A stretch of 64,000 nucleotides of DNA from Lanius collurio (GCA_020086605.1 JACBWW010000003.1:1203101-1267100); one strand, 5' to 3'; positions 50,393-63,706 are shown, counted from the stretch's first letter. The notes: generated from the sequence alone by a model not told the origin. A program made the numbers and translations.

Positions 50393-50470
50393 CATTGGTG
50401 TGGCCTCTGTGAAATCCATCAGGAGGTCACCTGGCTCCAAAGCAAATGTGCTTCCAGCATCTGTGGAACT
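50393..50470 (-). CDS. Internal exon (26 codons) of unidentified minus-strand gene
   Basis: A strong acceptor (TTTCTTTTTTACCTTTAG) and donor (CCAATG|GTAAAT) bound exactly 78 bases, phase 0 at both ends, encoding SSTDAGSTFALEPGDLLMDF then TEATPM. It joins directly in frame to the upstream 50907-51132 exon. The acidic, hydrophobic-spaced motif EPGDLLMDFTEA resembles short linear binding motifs found in disordered tails; that is an inference from composition only. Being a multiple of three in phase 0, it could serve as a cassette exon. Confidence 0.6.
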
Positions 50471-50906
50471 CTAAAGGTAAAAAAGAAACCCAGCATTGGA
50501 AAAAAGAACCATTTAATTTCTGTATTTTTGTTGGTTATTTTTGTTGGGTTTTTTTGAACTTAAAGCACAGATTGCCAAATGGATTTAAAATTTCCCACCA
50601 TGGTTTTTAGGTATGGCTACTCAGGAAAGATAGACAACAAAATTATGCATCTTTAAAATAAAGGTGATTAACCCTGATCCACTTCCCCCTAATGCTTATG
50701 AAAAACTTAAGGATTTTAATTGGGTCTTGGAGAAGGCTCTAAATACGTCCTTACACAACAAATCCAACTATCACTACAACTCTGCATTAAAAACTACTCT
50801 TAAATGTAGAATTACTTCATCTAGGGAAACCTGTTACACACAGCTCCCTCCTACCCTTCCTGAACCCTCTCCCAAGTGACATAAAGTTCCTCCCTTTGTG
50901 TGTTAC

Positions 50907-51132
50907 CTTGCCACCAGGTGAAACCTGTGTTTGTCCTTCTGATGTTTGTGGCGTACACGTTTTCTGCGACCCAGGAGATGCTGAAGACACCGGTGTTGAT
51001 GCTGCTGCTGCTGCTGCCAGTGCTGGAGGAAGGTCATCTTCATCACTGCCGTTGATAAAAGAGACAGATTTTCTCATTAGGAAATGCCACCGGACTTTTG
51101 ACTGCATTTGTGTCAGAGGAGGCACGGGTAAC
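50907..51132 (-). CDS. Internal exon with basic segment and alanine run
   Basis: The minus strand is open for 226 bases to a donor GGCAAG|GTAACA, phase 0 at its 3' side. The frame gives LPVPPLTQMQ, a basic stretch (SKVRWHFLMRKSVSF), an acidic patch INGSDEDDLPPAL, an alanine run of six encoded mostly by GCA, and a Ser/Thr/Gln-rich tail ending QVSPGGK. The start is uncertain: the acceptor ACATACAG|GTTACC keeps the frame from the 53909-54013 exon, while another AG 11 bases upstream does not. The pyrimidine tract is poor for both. MRKSVSF resembles a basophilic kinase site. Product not recognised. Confidence 0.55.
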
Positions 51133-53908
51133 CTGTATGTCTGCTGTAGTGTTTTGAAGTGAGGCTCCATTTACTCTTCCTTCTGTAATGCAGCTACCTT
51201 TCCAAGTAAATTAGATTTTTTTTTTAAGCTTTAAGAATTTCTTAAAAATGGATTGGCTAGGTACCTCTCATCTGCAAATGGAAATCTTATGGTTATTAGG
51301 TGCAAGTAGCATTTATATGGATCATGCATATATTCATAAATGAACTGACTAGATAATACTCCACTTTAATGTTTATTATTTTCTATGGAAGCTGGCAGCA
51401 TTGATAAGAACAGATATGGTCACATCCATCCATGGATCTGACTGCTTCAATGGCTTCAGACAATGGTAGATTTGACACCCATTATGGAGCTAGTCTGTGC
51501 TGCTATTTTCAAACTGTTTTCAAGGTATTTGATGGACTCCAAAAAGGATGTCTTTAGAAACATTCTTGTGAGGGTATCTTTTTCTTGTCCCATTTATTTC
51601 ATTTACAGAGAAAACATTTTATATAAGACGAGGTTGCATGCTTCCCCTGGGCTTTAGGCTGTCAAGCTGAACTCTTTCCATCTCACCTACAGTCACTACT
51701 AAATGAAAGCCAGTAAAGAATGTTATACCTTCATTTACTTTTGCAGAACCCCATTGACTACAAATCACTGGGATCAGTCAGCCCTGAGTCAGGATGTTTC
51801 CAATTGTTAATTGCAATTGGACAGAGGTAAAGAGAGCCGTAATTTGGCCTATGGAAGCCTTATTACTGGGAATGATGTGTGAAAAGGAAAGACTACAGAT
51901 TGACAATTTAATGCACAGTGAAAAATAATGAGAAAAATTACTTCTGCTCATAAAACAGCACCAATTTTAACTACCAATTAGGTACTCACAGTGCACAGAA
52001 GCCTGCCATGCCAGCTTGACAGATACTTCCAGAACAGAACCGTACTTGATTTAGTGCCACTTGAAGGCAGCATGCCTGGGCAACACAAAAAACTTCAAAA
52101 CTACATGACATACAGGTTACACAACCCTGTGGTAGGTTGCCTAGCAATGTTTTTTAATTATGATATAAAGTTTTGGTGATTAATATTTTCTTTTTCAAAC
52201 TTCATTTTTTATTTCTTCTGGGTAAGGATAGAATCCAGCACCACAGCATGCACAGCACACAGGTTTTATGCTGGAAAGAAAATGTGAAATGTGAAATCTT
52301 TTGGACCTATTGAATAGATATTGTATTAATGTAACAAGCCCAGAGCTGGGCTGTTGACCTAGTTAATCTCTCTTTCAGAAACATGTAGATGAAAATTTCC
52401 CAGTCTTTGATCCCCACTCTCAGCAGGAATACACTGGCACCCTCCCCATCCTTGCTGGGTAAAACTGCTCTGGTGTATACAAGGAAGTGGAAAAATAAGG
52501 GCTAGGGTTGATTTATCAGCCATCAAGCTGTCAGCACACTAGCTGTAAGACTGAGAATTGGCCTTCACTGTATTACTTCCAGAATAATCCTTCACTATTT
52601 CTTCACATTTCCCGTATTTGCATTCCAGATGCAAGATAATTTAAATTGAATGAATTTGGGTTTACAAATTGAAAAAAAATTGCAGCCTGTATTTTTAACT
52701 AAGTAGTCTTTGGCCCTAAACACAGGCCCCAGCACAGGTGACACCTGTGGTTAGATGTGTTTATCTGCTCTTCCTCACACCTAATACTGGACAACTGAAA
52801 ATCCACATGAGAGAAAAACACCTTCAAAACTGTTCATCAAAATTTCATCAATCAAAAGTGATTGTGTGTTTCCACGTGCCAGTCTTGGCCTCTTGGACAA
52901 ATACCAATTTGGCTAATACTTCATTTTCCTCCTAGTTTCAACTTGACTCATTCTTCTATTTCTTCTCGTGAATAGCTTTTCAGTTTTGGTAATGTACATT
53001 GTTAAAAAGATAATGTTCTTAACAGTGAAACAGAAAATAACTATATATTCGTATTTATTAAAATCCTTTTGAAGAGACAGAAAAGAATGTTGACATATAT
53101 TTACTGACGTTAGAATGTTGAACTCCTGGAGGGACGAAAAGTTGCCATCCCACACAGAAAGCATATGTATCTTTTCTTCATTATGAATTTGGTATTCTTG
53201 TACTAGTAAGTTTATGCTGACATTATCCCTTTCCCCCTGAGTTTCTGGTGGCCTTGTCTGTCTTTCCATGGGAGGATAAATCAACGTGGACTTTCACTTC
53301 TGCTCAGTACCTCTCATCTCTAGAGACTTTCAAGTGGAATGAACTACGTGTAAATGGGATGCCAAAGCCCTGAAGGCACAGATCACTCTTGCCAGGACTA
53401 AGACAATTAGCTTTGCTGGCTGTAGCTGTAGCCGGCTCAGCAATTTCTTCGTGTGACAAATCACAGAGAGGGTGGGTGTGCTTTCTGAGAGGGAATGGCT
53501 CACTGCACAGCTTGATGCTCCAAGAGCTAAAGACTGTTTTCCTCATTTTGCAAATGGGATTGTAATGAAGCCGACAGAGCAGCTTGCTCCAGCTCACACC
53601 AGGTCTTTGACATTTCATGTGGTAAAGAGGTTTTTAATTCCTAACATATAAGCTCAGGAAAAGGTGGATGGCCTGCAATTGGTGGCCTGCAATTCAAAGG
53701 ATTAGAAACTGCACAGAAAAGGCAAATTCATTTTGTATTCAAAGCTTGAAGATTCTCAGTGATGAAAGGAATGGTATCAGTATAAGATCATTATCATGTA
53801 ATTGCACTCATGCCTTTCAGAAGGCATAGCTAGAGCAATAATTAGCATCCCCTTTCATTTCCAGCTATAGTAGGCAAAACCACAAATACAGTGCTGTATG
53901 TTACTCAC
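51133..53908 (-). other. Intron of the minus-strand gene
   Basis: About 2.8 kb without an exon or recognised repeat. Confidence 0.5.
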
Positions 53909-54013
53909 AAACTGTACTGCCTCGTTAACTTCCTCACACGAGGAGCTTTAACCTCCTGCTTTTCTGTAGGGACAGTTGTTGGTGTACTTTCAGGTCTCAC
54001 TGGAGCTGGACTT
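53909..54013 (-). CDS. Internal exon, Pro-rich then basic with RxYS-type site
   Basis: A strong acceptor (TTTTTCTTGCTATTTTAG) and donor (CAGTTT|GTGAGT) enclose 105 bases, two bases in and two out. The peptide reads SPAPVRPESTPTTVPTEKQE then VKAPRVRKLTRQYS. RKLTRQYS carries a basic residue two and three positions before a Ser, the usual pattern of basophilic kinase or 14-3-3 sites, within a disordered Pro/Thr-rich context. The frame is compatible with its proposed neighbours on both sides. Length is a multiple of three. Product unknown. Confidence 0.65.
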
Positions 54014-55367
54014 CTAAAATAGCAAGAAAAACATATGTCATAAAGGCTCTATTTAAACTACTTCAAGTATATCAACAAAGTTCTAACTCATCAACACTTA
54101 TTTATCTTGCAAAGGGGCAAGTACCCATTGAAGTTCATCCTTTTGCTCCATTTATAGTTCACAGGCCAGTGTGTGTGTACAGAAAAGGATGTGTGAACTC
54201 ACCCTCCTGTGCTGGGCACACCATTTATAGAAGCAGCTACTGGTTACAAACACAGAGCCTATGTGAAAGACCATGTGGAAATGTTACTGTTTCCAAAATA
54301 CCACATTTTAATAACAGACCAGCAGTTCAGTCACATCAGAAATATTTTTACAAAACATACGTTTAACAAAAACTATTTTATGAATTGTGAAACCTGTTCT
54401 GCTTAAAATAGTTTTTACATGAAATTAAACGTTATCCTTCAACATTTGAAAGAGCAGCTCAAAAGAAATGAACTAATGGATTTGATCCAAGAAAAATGAT
54501 CAAATCTTTTCCTACTTGCTAGAAAAAAGCAAAACTCAGACATATTTCAGATGCTCATTAACGTGAAATACATCTGCAGAGCTCCAGAAGAGGACTGATA
54601 TGGCAGTGAGGAGGTCCACATGAACGAATCTTCTCTTTAACCATTGATCAGTAGAATTAACTCAGGCTTCAAAACAAAAATCATAAATACTAAATACATG
54701 GTCCTTGTCACCTTAGGAGAAAACCATTTCAACCATGAGCTTGAGGGGCATGAAGACACATGAAACATCTTAAATACTGTTTTTATTTGAAGCAGCGGTT
54801 TATGATTAAATACAGTATTTGTGTATTATAAACATAATAAATATGCCAAACATTAAAAGTAATACGGAAAGTCTTGATTAACAATTTGTGAAGTGTTATT
54901 CTGCCATCTAATCTGAAGTCAGATTCGAAATTAGCAATTTGAGCAGCCCTACTGATTGTTGGTGGGATTGCCCATGCACTGAGGTACATTCCACAAATGG
55001 CAAAAGTTTTTCGAGTCTACTTGCATTGTATCAGCTTTCTAAACCCTAATAAGACACACATGTTTAATCCTCACAATTGCAGATCCCTCTAATGCCCCTG
55101 TGTGTTTTAGGCTTCATTAACTCTCTTCAATAACTTCTGAACCTGCTGTCCAGCTACAACAGAACCTACTGAGATGGCACAGCCTTCAGGTTATATATTC
55201 AGTTTTCCTAAATGTTTTTAGTCTTTGGAGAGGTCACAGAGCATAAGACGGAACAATGGAAAGTATTAAAGTATTAAGGGCATAAATAAATCATAAACCA
55301 AACTACCAGTGCCACTTCTCATGAAACAACTTTTGTCAATTATTTTCCTGATATTTGTTCCCATTAA

Positions 55368-55407
55368 TTTCAAGAAGTTAGTAAAGATTTCAAGAAGTTA
55401 GTAGAGA
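55368..55407. repeat. 20-bp direct tandem duplication
   Basis: Two adjacent copies of TTTCAAGAAGTTAGTAAAGA (55368-55387, 55388-55407) differ at one base (second copy GTAGAGA). Recent slippage-type duplication inside an intron. Confidence 0.9.
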
Positions 55408-56944
55408 TAGCAGTAAGATTCATATCTTTCCTTTTCCCCAGTTCAAACTTCAAGGTCAGTCATTTATATCACAGATATGACATTAATGCAGAACAATCTA
55501 GCCAGATATGATGACTTTTTGCTGAGTTTGTTAGGCTATTAGGCTGGCATATAAGGAAAAGATAAGTAAAGAAAAAGCAAAAGCCCAAATCATTTGTTTT
55601 AGTCTTGAATTCATCCTATCTGACCTGGACATCTGTGAATCAACATCATTATGGAAGCTCTTGAGGTCATTTTCCTCAAATCAGACTTCAGATTGGAAGA
55701 CAACTGTAGCTATTCTTTTGCTGAAGCAAAGGTAGCTTTTGATTACTGAAAAAAATTACTAGTTCAATTTACCCAAACTGATTTCCAACTGAAGTCTGAC
55801 ATAAGCAGGAGAAACATTAAGACATGTTAAACAACTGATAGTCAAATTCTGAAGGGGGGTGAATAAATGTAATTATTGTTCCATTATTTTCAGTTCAAGT
55901 ATATTAGTTGACATTCTTGCTCTGTATGAGTGGTCTTCACAACTTTCCAATAATTTTGTAAGAGGGTGTCTTAAAAATTGCAAACCTTTTCATCAACACA
56001 GGGAGAGCAGAAACAAAAATAGTGGTAGAAACTTATTAAGTTGAATAATATTTCCTCAAAGTTATAGCAAGTGATACACTAATTCTGTGAAGGGATTCAA
56101 GAAACAGCAGAGTGTAGAACAGGAAAGCTGTTAACAAATCTATTTCCAGTTCATGGGTACTTCAAATTTCTTAAGACAACATTATAATCTGTGATGAAAG
56201 TAAGTCAGATACATTCACACAAAGGAAGATTTGATAATTTCAGCCCTTTTATTATGTTTCATTTTACAAAACCTATGTATCACCTTTGGAATATCATGGT
56301 TTGTCATTTAAAGGGAAAAAAAAGGGGGAGGATTTGGGGCTTTTGAAGCAGTTATTTCAATTGCCATGATCAAATTTTTGTTTGAAAAAATGTAGTGCAA
56401 TTTTGTAACTAAAGCAGTTTATGACGACGCCAAAGCAAATTATGAAACTCACTTATACATATGAAAAAATTTAAAATTCTAAGTCTGACTTAGTGCTGCA
56501 AAAATGTTTAACATGAAAAATTTCACTCAACTGTTAATAAAATATTTGAAATAAAAACAGCACCTACTCTCGAAACCAATAAAAAAGTGAAAAACTTATT
56601 ATTTTCCTTTGAATGCTGCAGATTGTCAAGTGGGAAAAAAAGTCAGGTAAACATTAGACACACCAACTCCTTTTTGGTCTTTGTAATTGCTCATATGAAC
56701 TTTACTTCTGTTTTGTATCACTCCAGTAAATTATTCCACTCACTTATGTTGCAAAATCAATACCATTTTAAAAACAAAATCTTTTTTCCCATAATGATAA
56801 AATTTTGCCATAATTTTTTGTTAGAGGCTGGAGGCAGCAACTACCTTTCCTCTGATATTTATCAGGCCTCTGAGGGAGACACAAGCACCATTTATTGCAC
56901 ATTTTAAGAAGCTGCAGGTTAGCTAGGATGTAAATTTAAGTTAC

Positions 56945-56975
56945 CTCTGAATGAAAAGGATCTGTGGCAATGCCT
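56945..56975 (-). CDS. Candidate 31-base exon
   Basis: The minus strand shows CTCTTTGGGTAG, 31 open bases, then TTCAGAG|GTAACT. Carried in phase from the 58.4-kb exon it reads (E)ALPQILFIQ(R) and leaves the two bases required by the 53909-54013 exon, so it closes an otherwise inconsistent phase. The acceptor is mediocre and the segment short, so a different undetected exon could do the same job. Confidence 0.3.
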
Positions 56976-58308
56976 CTACCCAAAGAGGCCATTAGCACGA
57001 GATGAAATGTTAGACTTGTTCTACCAACTGCAGAGCTGGATTTTTGCCCTCATTAAAACCTTGCTAGGTTACCTCTTTCCATGCCAGACTGAAAATTCCA
57101 CGATAGCTCCTGTTTCATCTCCAGACACTCTTCCTCAGTCTGAACTTGCCCAACACTGTTGCTACTCTCTTGTCAGCAGCTAGATACAAAAAGTGTTCAT
57201 CTTGATCAACCACAGAGTCTGATCTATGTTTTAAAAATGGCTTACTTTAATTATCACAGCAACTCTTAAAAAAACCTCGTTGATATTCCAGAAAAAGAAG
57301 CAAAATAACTTCTGTTATTATCCTTTGGTTTCTACAGCCAGGATTCTTATATGGAAATATATGATTTTTGAAAAGAAGCCCTGTAATTATTTCAATTATT
57401 TAAATAGAGGGAATATGTGCAGATATCACCATTTCAAGTTTGTAGTCCTATATAAATTCCACAGCTATATAAACTACTGTAGTCCTGTACAAATTATATA
57501 GCTTGAGAAAACCCCAAAGCGTTAAAGCATCAGTGGGACTCAGAATTAAAGTGAAAAAAAACCCAAAACCGTACAATGCATTACAGCTCCTTTAGAAGGC
57601 TCTTTTTCAATGTCATTAATTCATAAGATACCTTTTTCCTGTAACAGTACCCAACCACTACTGCATACAAATGAAGGTACTGAACCAAGACAGAGTTACT
57701 TAATGACCTGGCACCTCACATAAAAATCTGTCGCTTCCTGGTGAGAATGACAATAACAACCTCGAATGTCAGCAGGCAGTGGCAGGTCATCAGAAACTGC
57801 CTGTGCGCTGAGAGCCTCGGCACACTCCTGAGCCACAGCCAGCACACTCTCCTGATCTAGCTTCAGCCTGTTTCACACAGCAACACAAACACGACCTAGA
57901 GAGACATCCCCCCCAAACCCAAGGAATCTGTTTTGTTCCTAGAGTAGCAGCCAAGAAGGTGACTGAAACAAAAACTGCTCACAAAACCCCCAAAATTACA
58001 CCGTGGATCATTTCAAGCGACCACAGATGTACACTAGTTTAGCTTGACTCTTCCCTGGGGACAGAATGCATGTGCTCATGCTGAGGGACTCCGGGTGTCC
58101 CACCCCACCCTGGCTCAGTTTGCAGGGCTGAGGCTGCACGGCTCCTGCACCGCCCCTCTGTGTACCGAGGCTTCCACATGTCTTCCTCATCCCCTGCTTA
58201 GGTGGCTCCGGGCAGACCTCCACACTTGTTTGAAACGTGGCAAGTGGGCCATGTGGGAGCAAATGGTTGTCCACCTAATAAACTGAATGGCATTAAATAA
58301 ATTCTTAC

Positions 58309-58478
58309 CCTGGAGGATCCAGTTCAGGATTTTAAAAACACCAAAGTCTGCCGGGGGAGCAGAGTTCCTGCGTTTGTCTTTAACAGGCTTTATCCCCTTT
58401 CTTCTCTTTGTGCCTATTTTGTCATTTGGAACAATCCCTCTCCCTGTGTCTTCCCAGACTGATGCCAAGAGATAGAGG
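58309..58478 (-). CDS. Internal exon, lysine/arginine-rich with RRNSAPP motif
   Basis: Open on the minus strand up to a strong donor CCAGG|GTAAGA (one base left over). The peptide contains WEDTGRGIVPNDKIGTKRRK, then KPVKDKRRNSAPPADFG and ends FKILNWILQ. KDKRRNSAPP is a typical basophilic kinase/14-3-3 type site within a basic cluster that could also serve as a nuclear-localisation signal; both are inferences. Two acceptors are possible: CTCTATCTCTTGGCATCAG (exon end 58458), with the better pyrimidine tract, or GGGGCTTTTAG (exon end 58478), which preserves the frame from the 59.5-kb segment and adds LYLLASV. I annotate the longer form. Coding character is convincing, the 5' border is not settled. 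Confidence 0.6.
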
Positions 58479-59481
58479 CTAAAAGCCCCATGATTTACAA
58501 GGACACAGCCATCTGCATGAACATTGACCTGCTTTCAGGTGCTGACTCATGGAAAAGGAAAAAAAAAAGCCTCAGAGGATGATTTTGGCTTCGGAACTCC
58601 CTTTGAGTGGAAATATGATAGCAAAAACTTGGGAAGGATAAGCAAGGAAGAAAGGAAAGAAAAGGAAAAATATTTGATAGATGCATTCTCTTTAGTATAC
58701 TGAAGACACAGCCTAGCAAGCTAAGCAAACACACACAAACAGGCAGATCTTTCCTAAGTCTATACTCTAAGGATTTCACACATTTCTTTTCCAAAGGTCA
58801 TCTAAGTTAAGAAAAAATGTGTTCTTTTTTACTCTGATAAGGCAGCTTTTCTCAGAAGACAAGTTAGCTCTTCAAAACAGTACTTGGATGTTTTGAAGCT
58901 CCTGCCAGCATCAAATTTTCTGAATTAAGATTTTTTTCTTCTTTTTACTTCCCTTACACTCCTCCCTATAGATTGAAGATATATAGCAAAGTCCCTTGCT
59001 ATTGACTGTGTGCTTTCCTTACTCACCAGTTGAGTTCTGTTTCTTGTAAATGAAAAAAATCCCCCCCTTCCCTTGCCCTTGTAATGAAAATGTATGTGCA
59101 GTCTAGACAAAAATACGGTGCTCCTGTGGTCCAACAGATAGATAATGATGATACAGAATTGTTCTTCTCCCACAGCTCAGGCTAATGTAGGAGGTCAACA
59201 CCTGGTATCCAAGGTCAAACTGAGCTGCAAATCCTACCTCTTCTCACATCAACCAGAACACCCATGGTGAATTCTGTGGTTTCCAAGGATCCTAGCACAA
59301 TTTAGGGGACACAGCACAGAGCCAAAGAAATGCACCTCAGCTGAATCTCATCTGAAAGGTCTGAGTACTGCTCCTTGCTCAGTAGTTCCGAGGTTAAGAA
59401 TACAAACAATTCATCAGCATTTGGCTTCAGGCAACGGGTCAAAGAGGTCTTTAATACCCAGGATGAAGTCAAAGAACATAC

Positions 59482-59513
59482 CTCGGTGTCTTATCTGCAA
59501 TTTTTAATGCAGA
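59482..59513 (-). CDS. Candidate 32-base exon
   Basis: The minus strand has AG (ATGCCAG), 32 open bases reading SALKIADKTP, then a very good donor CCGAG|GTATGT. Phase 0 in and two bases out fit the 60.6-kb exon upstream and the longer form of the 58.4-kb exon downstream. The acceptor lacks a clear pyrimidine tract, so this remains tentative. Confidence 0.35.
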
Positions 59514-60569
59514 CTGGCATGCAAAGCCTATTCAAGAGTTCAGCTTGAAGCTATGACTTTGATGCAGAAATTACTGGGTGAGGTTTCTGCAAAAAGCTAG
59601 AGCAGTAGATCCATTAACCTGCCCATGGATTGAGATCAGGTTGATGGGTATTTAGATGCTTTGGAAGCATTGGTTGAAATTTTTCAGTTGGAGAATGATT
59701 ATTATTTTTTAAGGTAAAGATTGAATAAAAAAAGATGAAAAAGGAGCTTTTTAAAAGCAATTCAAATTTGTTCGAAAGAAGCCAATACAGATAATGATTT
59801 TAGCTTACCTAGAATATTTCACAATACATTTAGAAGGAGAAAATTAATGTTTCAGACTCTGCTCCACATAGTTAACTCCTTTCTGAGTTTAAGGAAACAC
59901 AGCCTTCTTGAATTCACTGAAGTTCATGTTAGATAAGACAAAGCACATAATTCTTGATCAGCTTCAGTTCTGAACTGCCTGAAAGTTCATTTGTCTATAT
60001 TGAGTTTTCTAGGGAACTGAAGTCTTCAACTTGAGGAAACAAGCTGCCCGTGATCATCCAGATGACATACCAGGTAGCATGAAAGCTGCCCTGGCATTCA
60101 CTAGAAAACATAATTATAAAAGCAGATACTGAGGTGCTAGTTTGAGATCCTAATTGTTTACAGATTAGGAAAACATCGGTATGCTTTGCACCTTGCTTAT
60201 ACACTCATATTTTGAGAGCACCTGCGGAGAGAGAGAGTTCTGTGAAAAAAATGGTTCAGGTTCAGACTGCAGCAGGTATGTCAGCAGGATGTTAGCTCAG
60301 ATAGCAAAATATGACAATTTAAGTGTTAATATAGTTTGTGGAGGTGAGAACAGAGGGAAAAGATGAAGACTGAAGACATTACTTTGAGAGACACTCGTTC
60401 CTTGACGATACATGCAAGTTATATTTTAGAAGTATCCCTTCAGTCAGAAAAGATGTCAGATATTTTCACATAAATACAAAGGCAGCCAGACTCAAAGCCC
60501 AGTGTACTTCAGAGGCACAAGCCACAGTAGGTTAATCACATTCTGACAATCTGTATAAGCAAAACTTAC

Positions 60570-60691
60570 TCTGCATTGGGCATTCAGAAGGGTGCCTGAG
60601 ATTACCTCTCCTGATTCATCTACACTCTGTAAAACTTGATATAATTTAATGTTTTCCAACCTTCTTTTCTGGTGTTCAGCATCATCAAGCT
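60570..60691 (-). CDS. Internal exon, charged helical segment
   Basis: About 120 open bases on the minus strand end at AATGCAGA|GTAAGT. They encode LDDAEHQKRRLENIKLYQVL, followed by QSVDESGEVISGTLLNAQCR, with heptad-like leucines and high charge typical of a coiled coil or helical bundle edge. The acceptor ATTTCGTAG is followed two bases later by a second AG; only the second gives phase 0 to match the 63.66-kb exon directly. An alternative donor GGAGAG|GTAATC would shorten it by 12 codons without shifting the frame. The codon pattern and peptide look genuinely protein coding. Family not recognised. Confidence 0.6.
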
Positions 60692-63660
60692 CTACGAAAT
60701 GACATTTAATTTTATGCTACGTGTTGAGCAGCACCTAATGTAATTAGTCTCAATGTAATGGCATAATTTGGTTTTGGATGGGAAGATTTACAAAGAAAAT
60801 TAGAATAAATGAATGCACAAAGCACCAGCTGGTGCTTATACCTACTCCCACAGAAGGAGAATATTGCTATTTGCAATCCTATGAAAGATGAGATAATTTG
60901 GATAACAAGGATCAACAAAGGGTGATGCAGCAGTTGGTCTAAACAGAAAGAAATCCACAGACAAATCCTGAACCATGTGGGATATAAAGCCTGCCAAAGC
61001 TGGCAGTAATCTAAAAGCATATTTTAAGGGAAATAAATATTGCAGTGCATAAATGTACCACATGGTGCATGGCAGCAAGTGGCAACAGCAACAAGAACAG
61101 GAATAACTGACCAGCCAACTTGAAGGCTTCAGCTGAAGAGGGCTCCTGACTGACAACTGAACTTGTGCTTGCACTTTTGATCATTATTTTGAGCAAGAGG
61201 CTGTATAATCTCCATCCTCCATTGGGAAGTTTTCAAAATTCAGCTAGACAAATGGCTGACTTGATCTAGTGTTGGTGACAGTCCTGCTTTGAGCCCTCAT
61301 AAAATGAAGACAAATGTGTAGCAGATGAAGAAGATATTAGTGTTTACTTGTACCAAACATATCATATCTAAGCTTTCCCGAGCAGCACATGAACATGGAG
61401 AAAAGTGTATATCAGCAGCAAATCCTGTTGTTAGGTAATTCTTGTCTTACAAATTTTACTTTGGTTCTTTACCCAGCTTGTTTAACTTTGGGCATTTTCA
61501 CCAACGTTTCTACTATTGGACTTATCCCAAGGGTTGGCAAAGAGGCTATGCCCAAGGACAGCCAGTATTTTGCCTTGTCCAAAGTAGTAGCAATTCCTAA
61601 CATCCAGACTATTTTGGTGTAATTCTTAACGCTGGAAATCCTTAAGCCAGTACAGCAGAGTTGGACTTGCATTCAGACATGTTTGAAGAAACAAACAAAA
61701 TAAGAAAAGTGCAGGCCTTTCTCTTAAATACAGTATAAATCTGTATGTGTGAACCTGCAAGCACATTCATACAGGTGTCCATGCTATAGGCTTATCCAGG
61801 TGGTTATAGCCTGAAAGAAAACATATTTCAAAGAGTTTTCAGGAGAAATTCATGTATAGGTGCTGGGGAAATTGTACAAATGGTGCTTCTGTCTGGCAAG
61901 GCTTTGAATAAGAAAACAAATTATCTTGATAGGGTTCTATGGTTAGCCATATATTCCTTATATTTAATAAATTAAGCAGGCTGTCAATTATGCAATAAAT
62001 TTCTGGAAAGATAGTCCAAGAGTTTATCTTTCTTGTTTCCATCCCTTTACTGAGAAACGGAGGAGGTTTATAGAAAGGTGAAAAGGTTACTTTGTGATTC
62101 ACATTCCCTTGTTATGCTGCAGGAGAGAAACCTCCGTGTCCAAACCAGTAGGTGGGACAGGCCCCTGATCAAGAGGAAAGTGTGACCAGAGGTGATAGGA
62201 AAGCTGCTGACTACATTTTTCATTATTCTGTTTTGCACAACACTATACTTCCTTCATTATACAAATGTTTCTGGCAGACAGCTGGAACCCTGATCTCTCA
62301 AGGCTAAAAGAATCAAATACAAAAAATCCTAGTTGGTGGAGACAGAGGATGAGAGCCTTACAAAATCTATACTTCAGAACATTCAGTAATCTCAATCCTG
62401 AATTAAATTAGATATCTAATCAGCAAACTCTCCCTCAACACTTCTCCCTCAATACTTCCATCTGGGCACAGATACCTGGGTGTAAGGAATTCTCTAACAG
62501 ATAGGAAAACACCTCTGCCACTTCCTCAAAATCCCTTCTGGATCATTTGCCACCATGATAGGTTCTTCTTTTACAACACTAAAGAAAGAACTGATCTGTT
62601 AGAAAGGCTTTTCTAGCTCTATTGTAAGATGAATTTGTCTTGTTGGTCTTTAAAAGGACTGACATGATCCCCATGATCACCACTTCTCTTGCACACTCGG
62701 GCTCTACAACCCAAAAGAAGTACCAAAAATCCTTGCAAAATGACTGCCATTACAAACTCCAAACTGAACTGGTGTTGACACAAACATTTTTACTACATGC
62801 CTTAACAAAGCATGCCTCGCCATGTGAAGTGGTAACTGCAAACTAACCATATCTCTCCTTCATTCAATGCAGACAGAATAAAAAACAAAAGAAAAAAGAA
62901 GTGAATAAATAAATAATTTTTTTTCCAGGTATTTCTTCTTGCAAAACCCAATGTTCTATTCTGCCTTGTCCAAAATGCATACAGCCCAGCTATATAGTTA
63001 CTGATGTATAGTTATATAGTACATATTATTTTGGTGTTGAAGAATATGCGTGTGATTTCAAATCTCTTACAACAGAGCTGTAATAAAGAAATGTCTGACT
63101 CTTCTTCTTAGGATTCCTGTGTTTCATCAAGGTAAGTTGAGGCTCTCCTATTTAACCTGCTAGAGAAATTCCCCTTCTGTTAGCTGCTCTCACTTGACTT
63201 TTTTCAGCTGAGAGCTCTGTCACGTGCAATCTGCATGGATCCAGCTTCTGTCCAACTTCCCTGTAGCCCCTGTCCAGATTTGCTGCTCTGGTACAGGTTA
63301 TCAGCAAAGCAGCAGGGTCAGCAAGGGGAATGTACAGCCACGTCCCAATTCATAGTGCACTCTATCAGTCTTAATGGAGGATTAAAAAGGATGTAAGCTG
63401 GAGCATTACAGCACGTATTGGGTTACTGAGTCACTAGCTTTTTCCTCATTTAATGCTGGAACCAGCACATGAAACAGTCTGTGAGGAAAAAAAAATCCTA
63501 TCCAGAGGAGGAAAACCTATAGAAACATGCAGCACTGCTCTCAAAAATCAGGGATTGAGAGAGGACTGTAGTCGGCTGTGATCCCACATCCTCCTGCGCC
63601 TTAATCTGTTGTGTACAAACTAGCTATTATCAGGAAGACAGGAGACAACCCCGCACTTAC
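60692..63660 (-). other. Intron of the minus-strand gene
   Basis: About 3 kb without a confident exon. A 61-codon frame (61011-61196, minus) begins with a Ser-rich then hydrophobic stretch, but its acceptor has no pyrimidine tract. Confidence 0.45.
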
Positions 63661-63706
63661 AGCCTGTGCACTGAATGACAGAGCAAATTTAACAAGGTCT
63701 CCACTC
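63661..63706 (-). CDS. Short internal exon (46 bases)
   Basis: The minus strand gives GCACTATTTTGTCAACTTTCAG as acceptor and CAGGCT|GTAAGT as donor around 46 bases. With two bases carried in it reads SGDLVKFALSFSAQA and ends on a complete codon; another frame contains a stop. The hydrophobic pattern suggests folded protein. It joins in frame to the 63779-63833 segment upstream. Confidence 0.45.

Noticed and set aside
53670..53694. Direct repeat GGCCTGCAATT twice at 14-base spacing.
   Set aside because: Too short to be more than local slippage; no functional inference possible.
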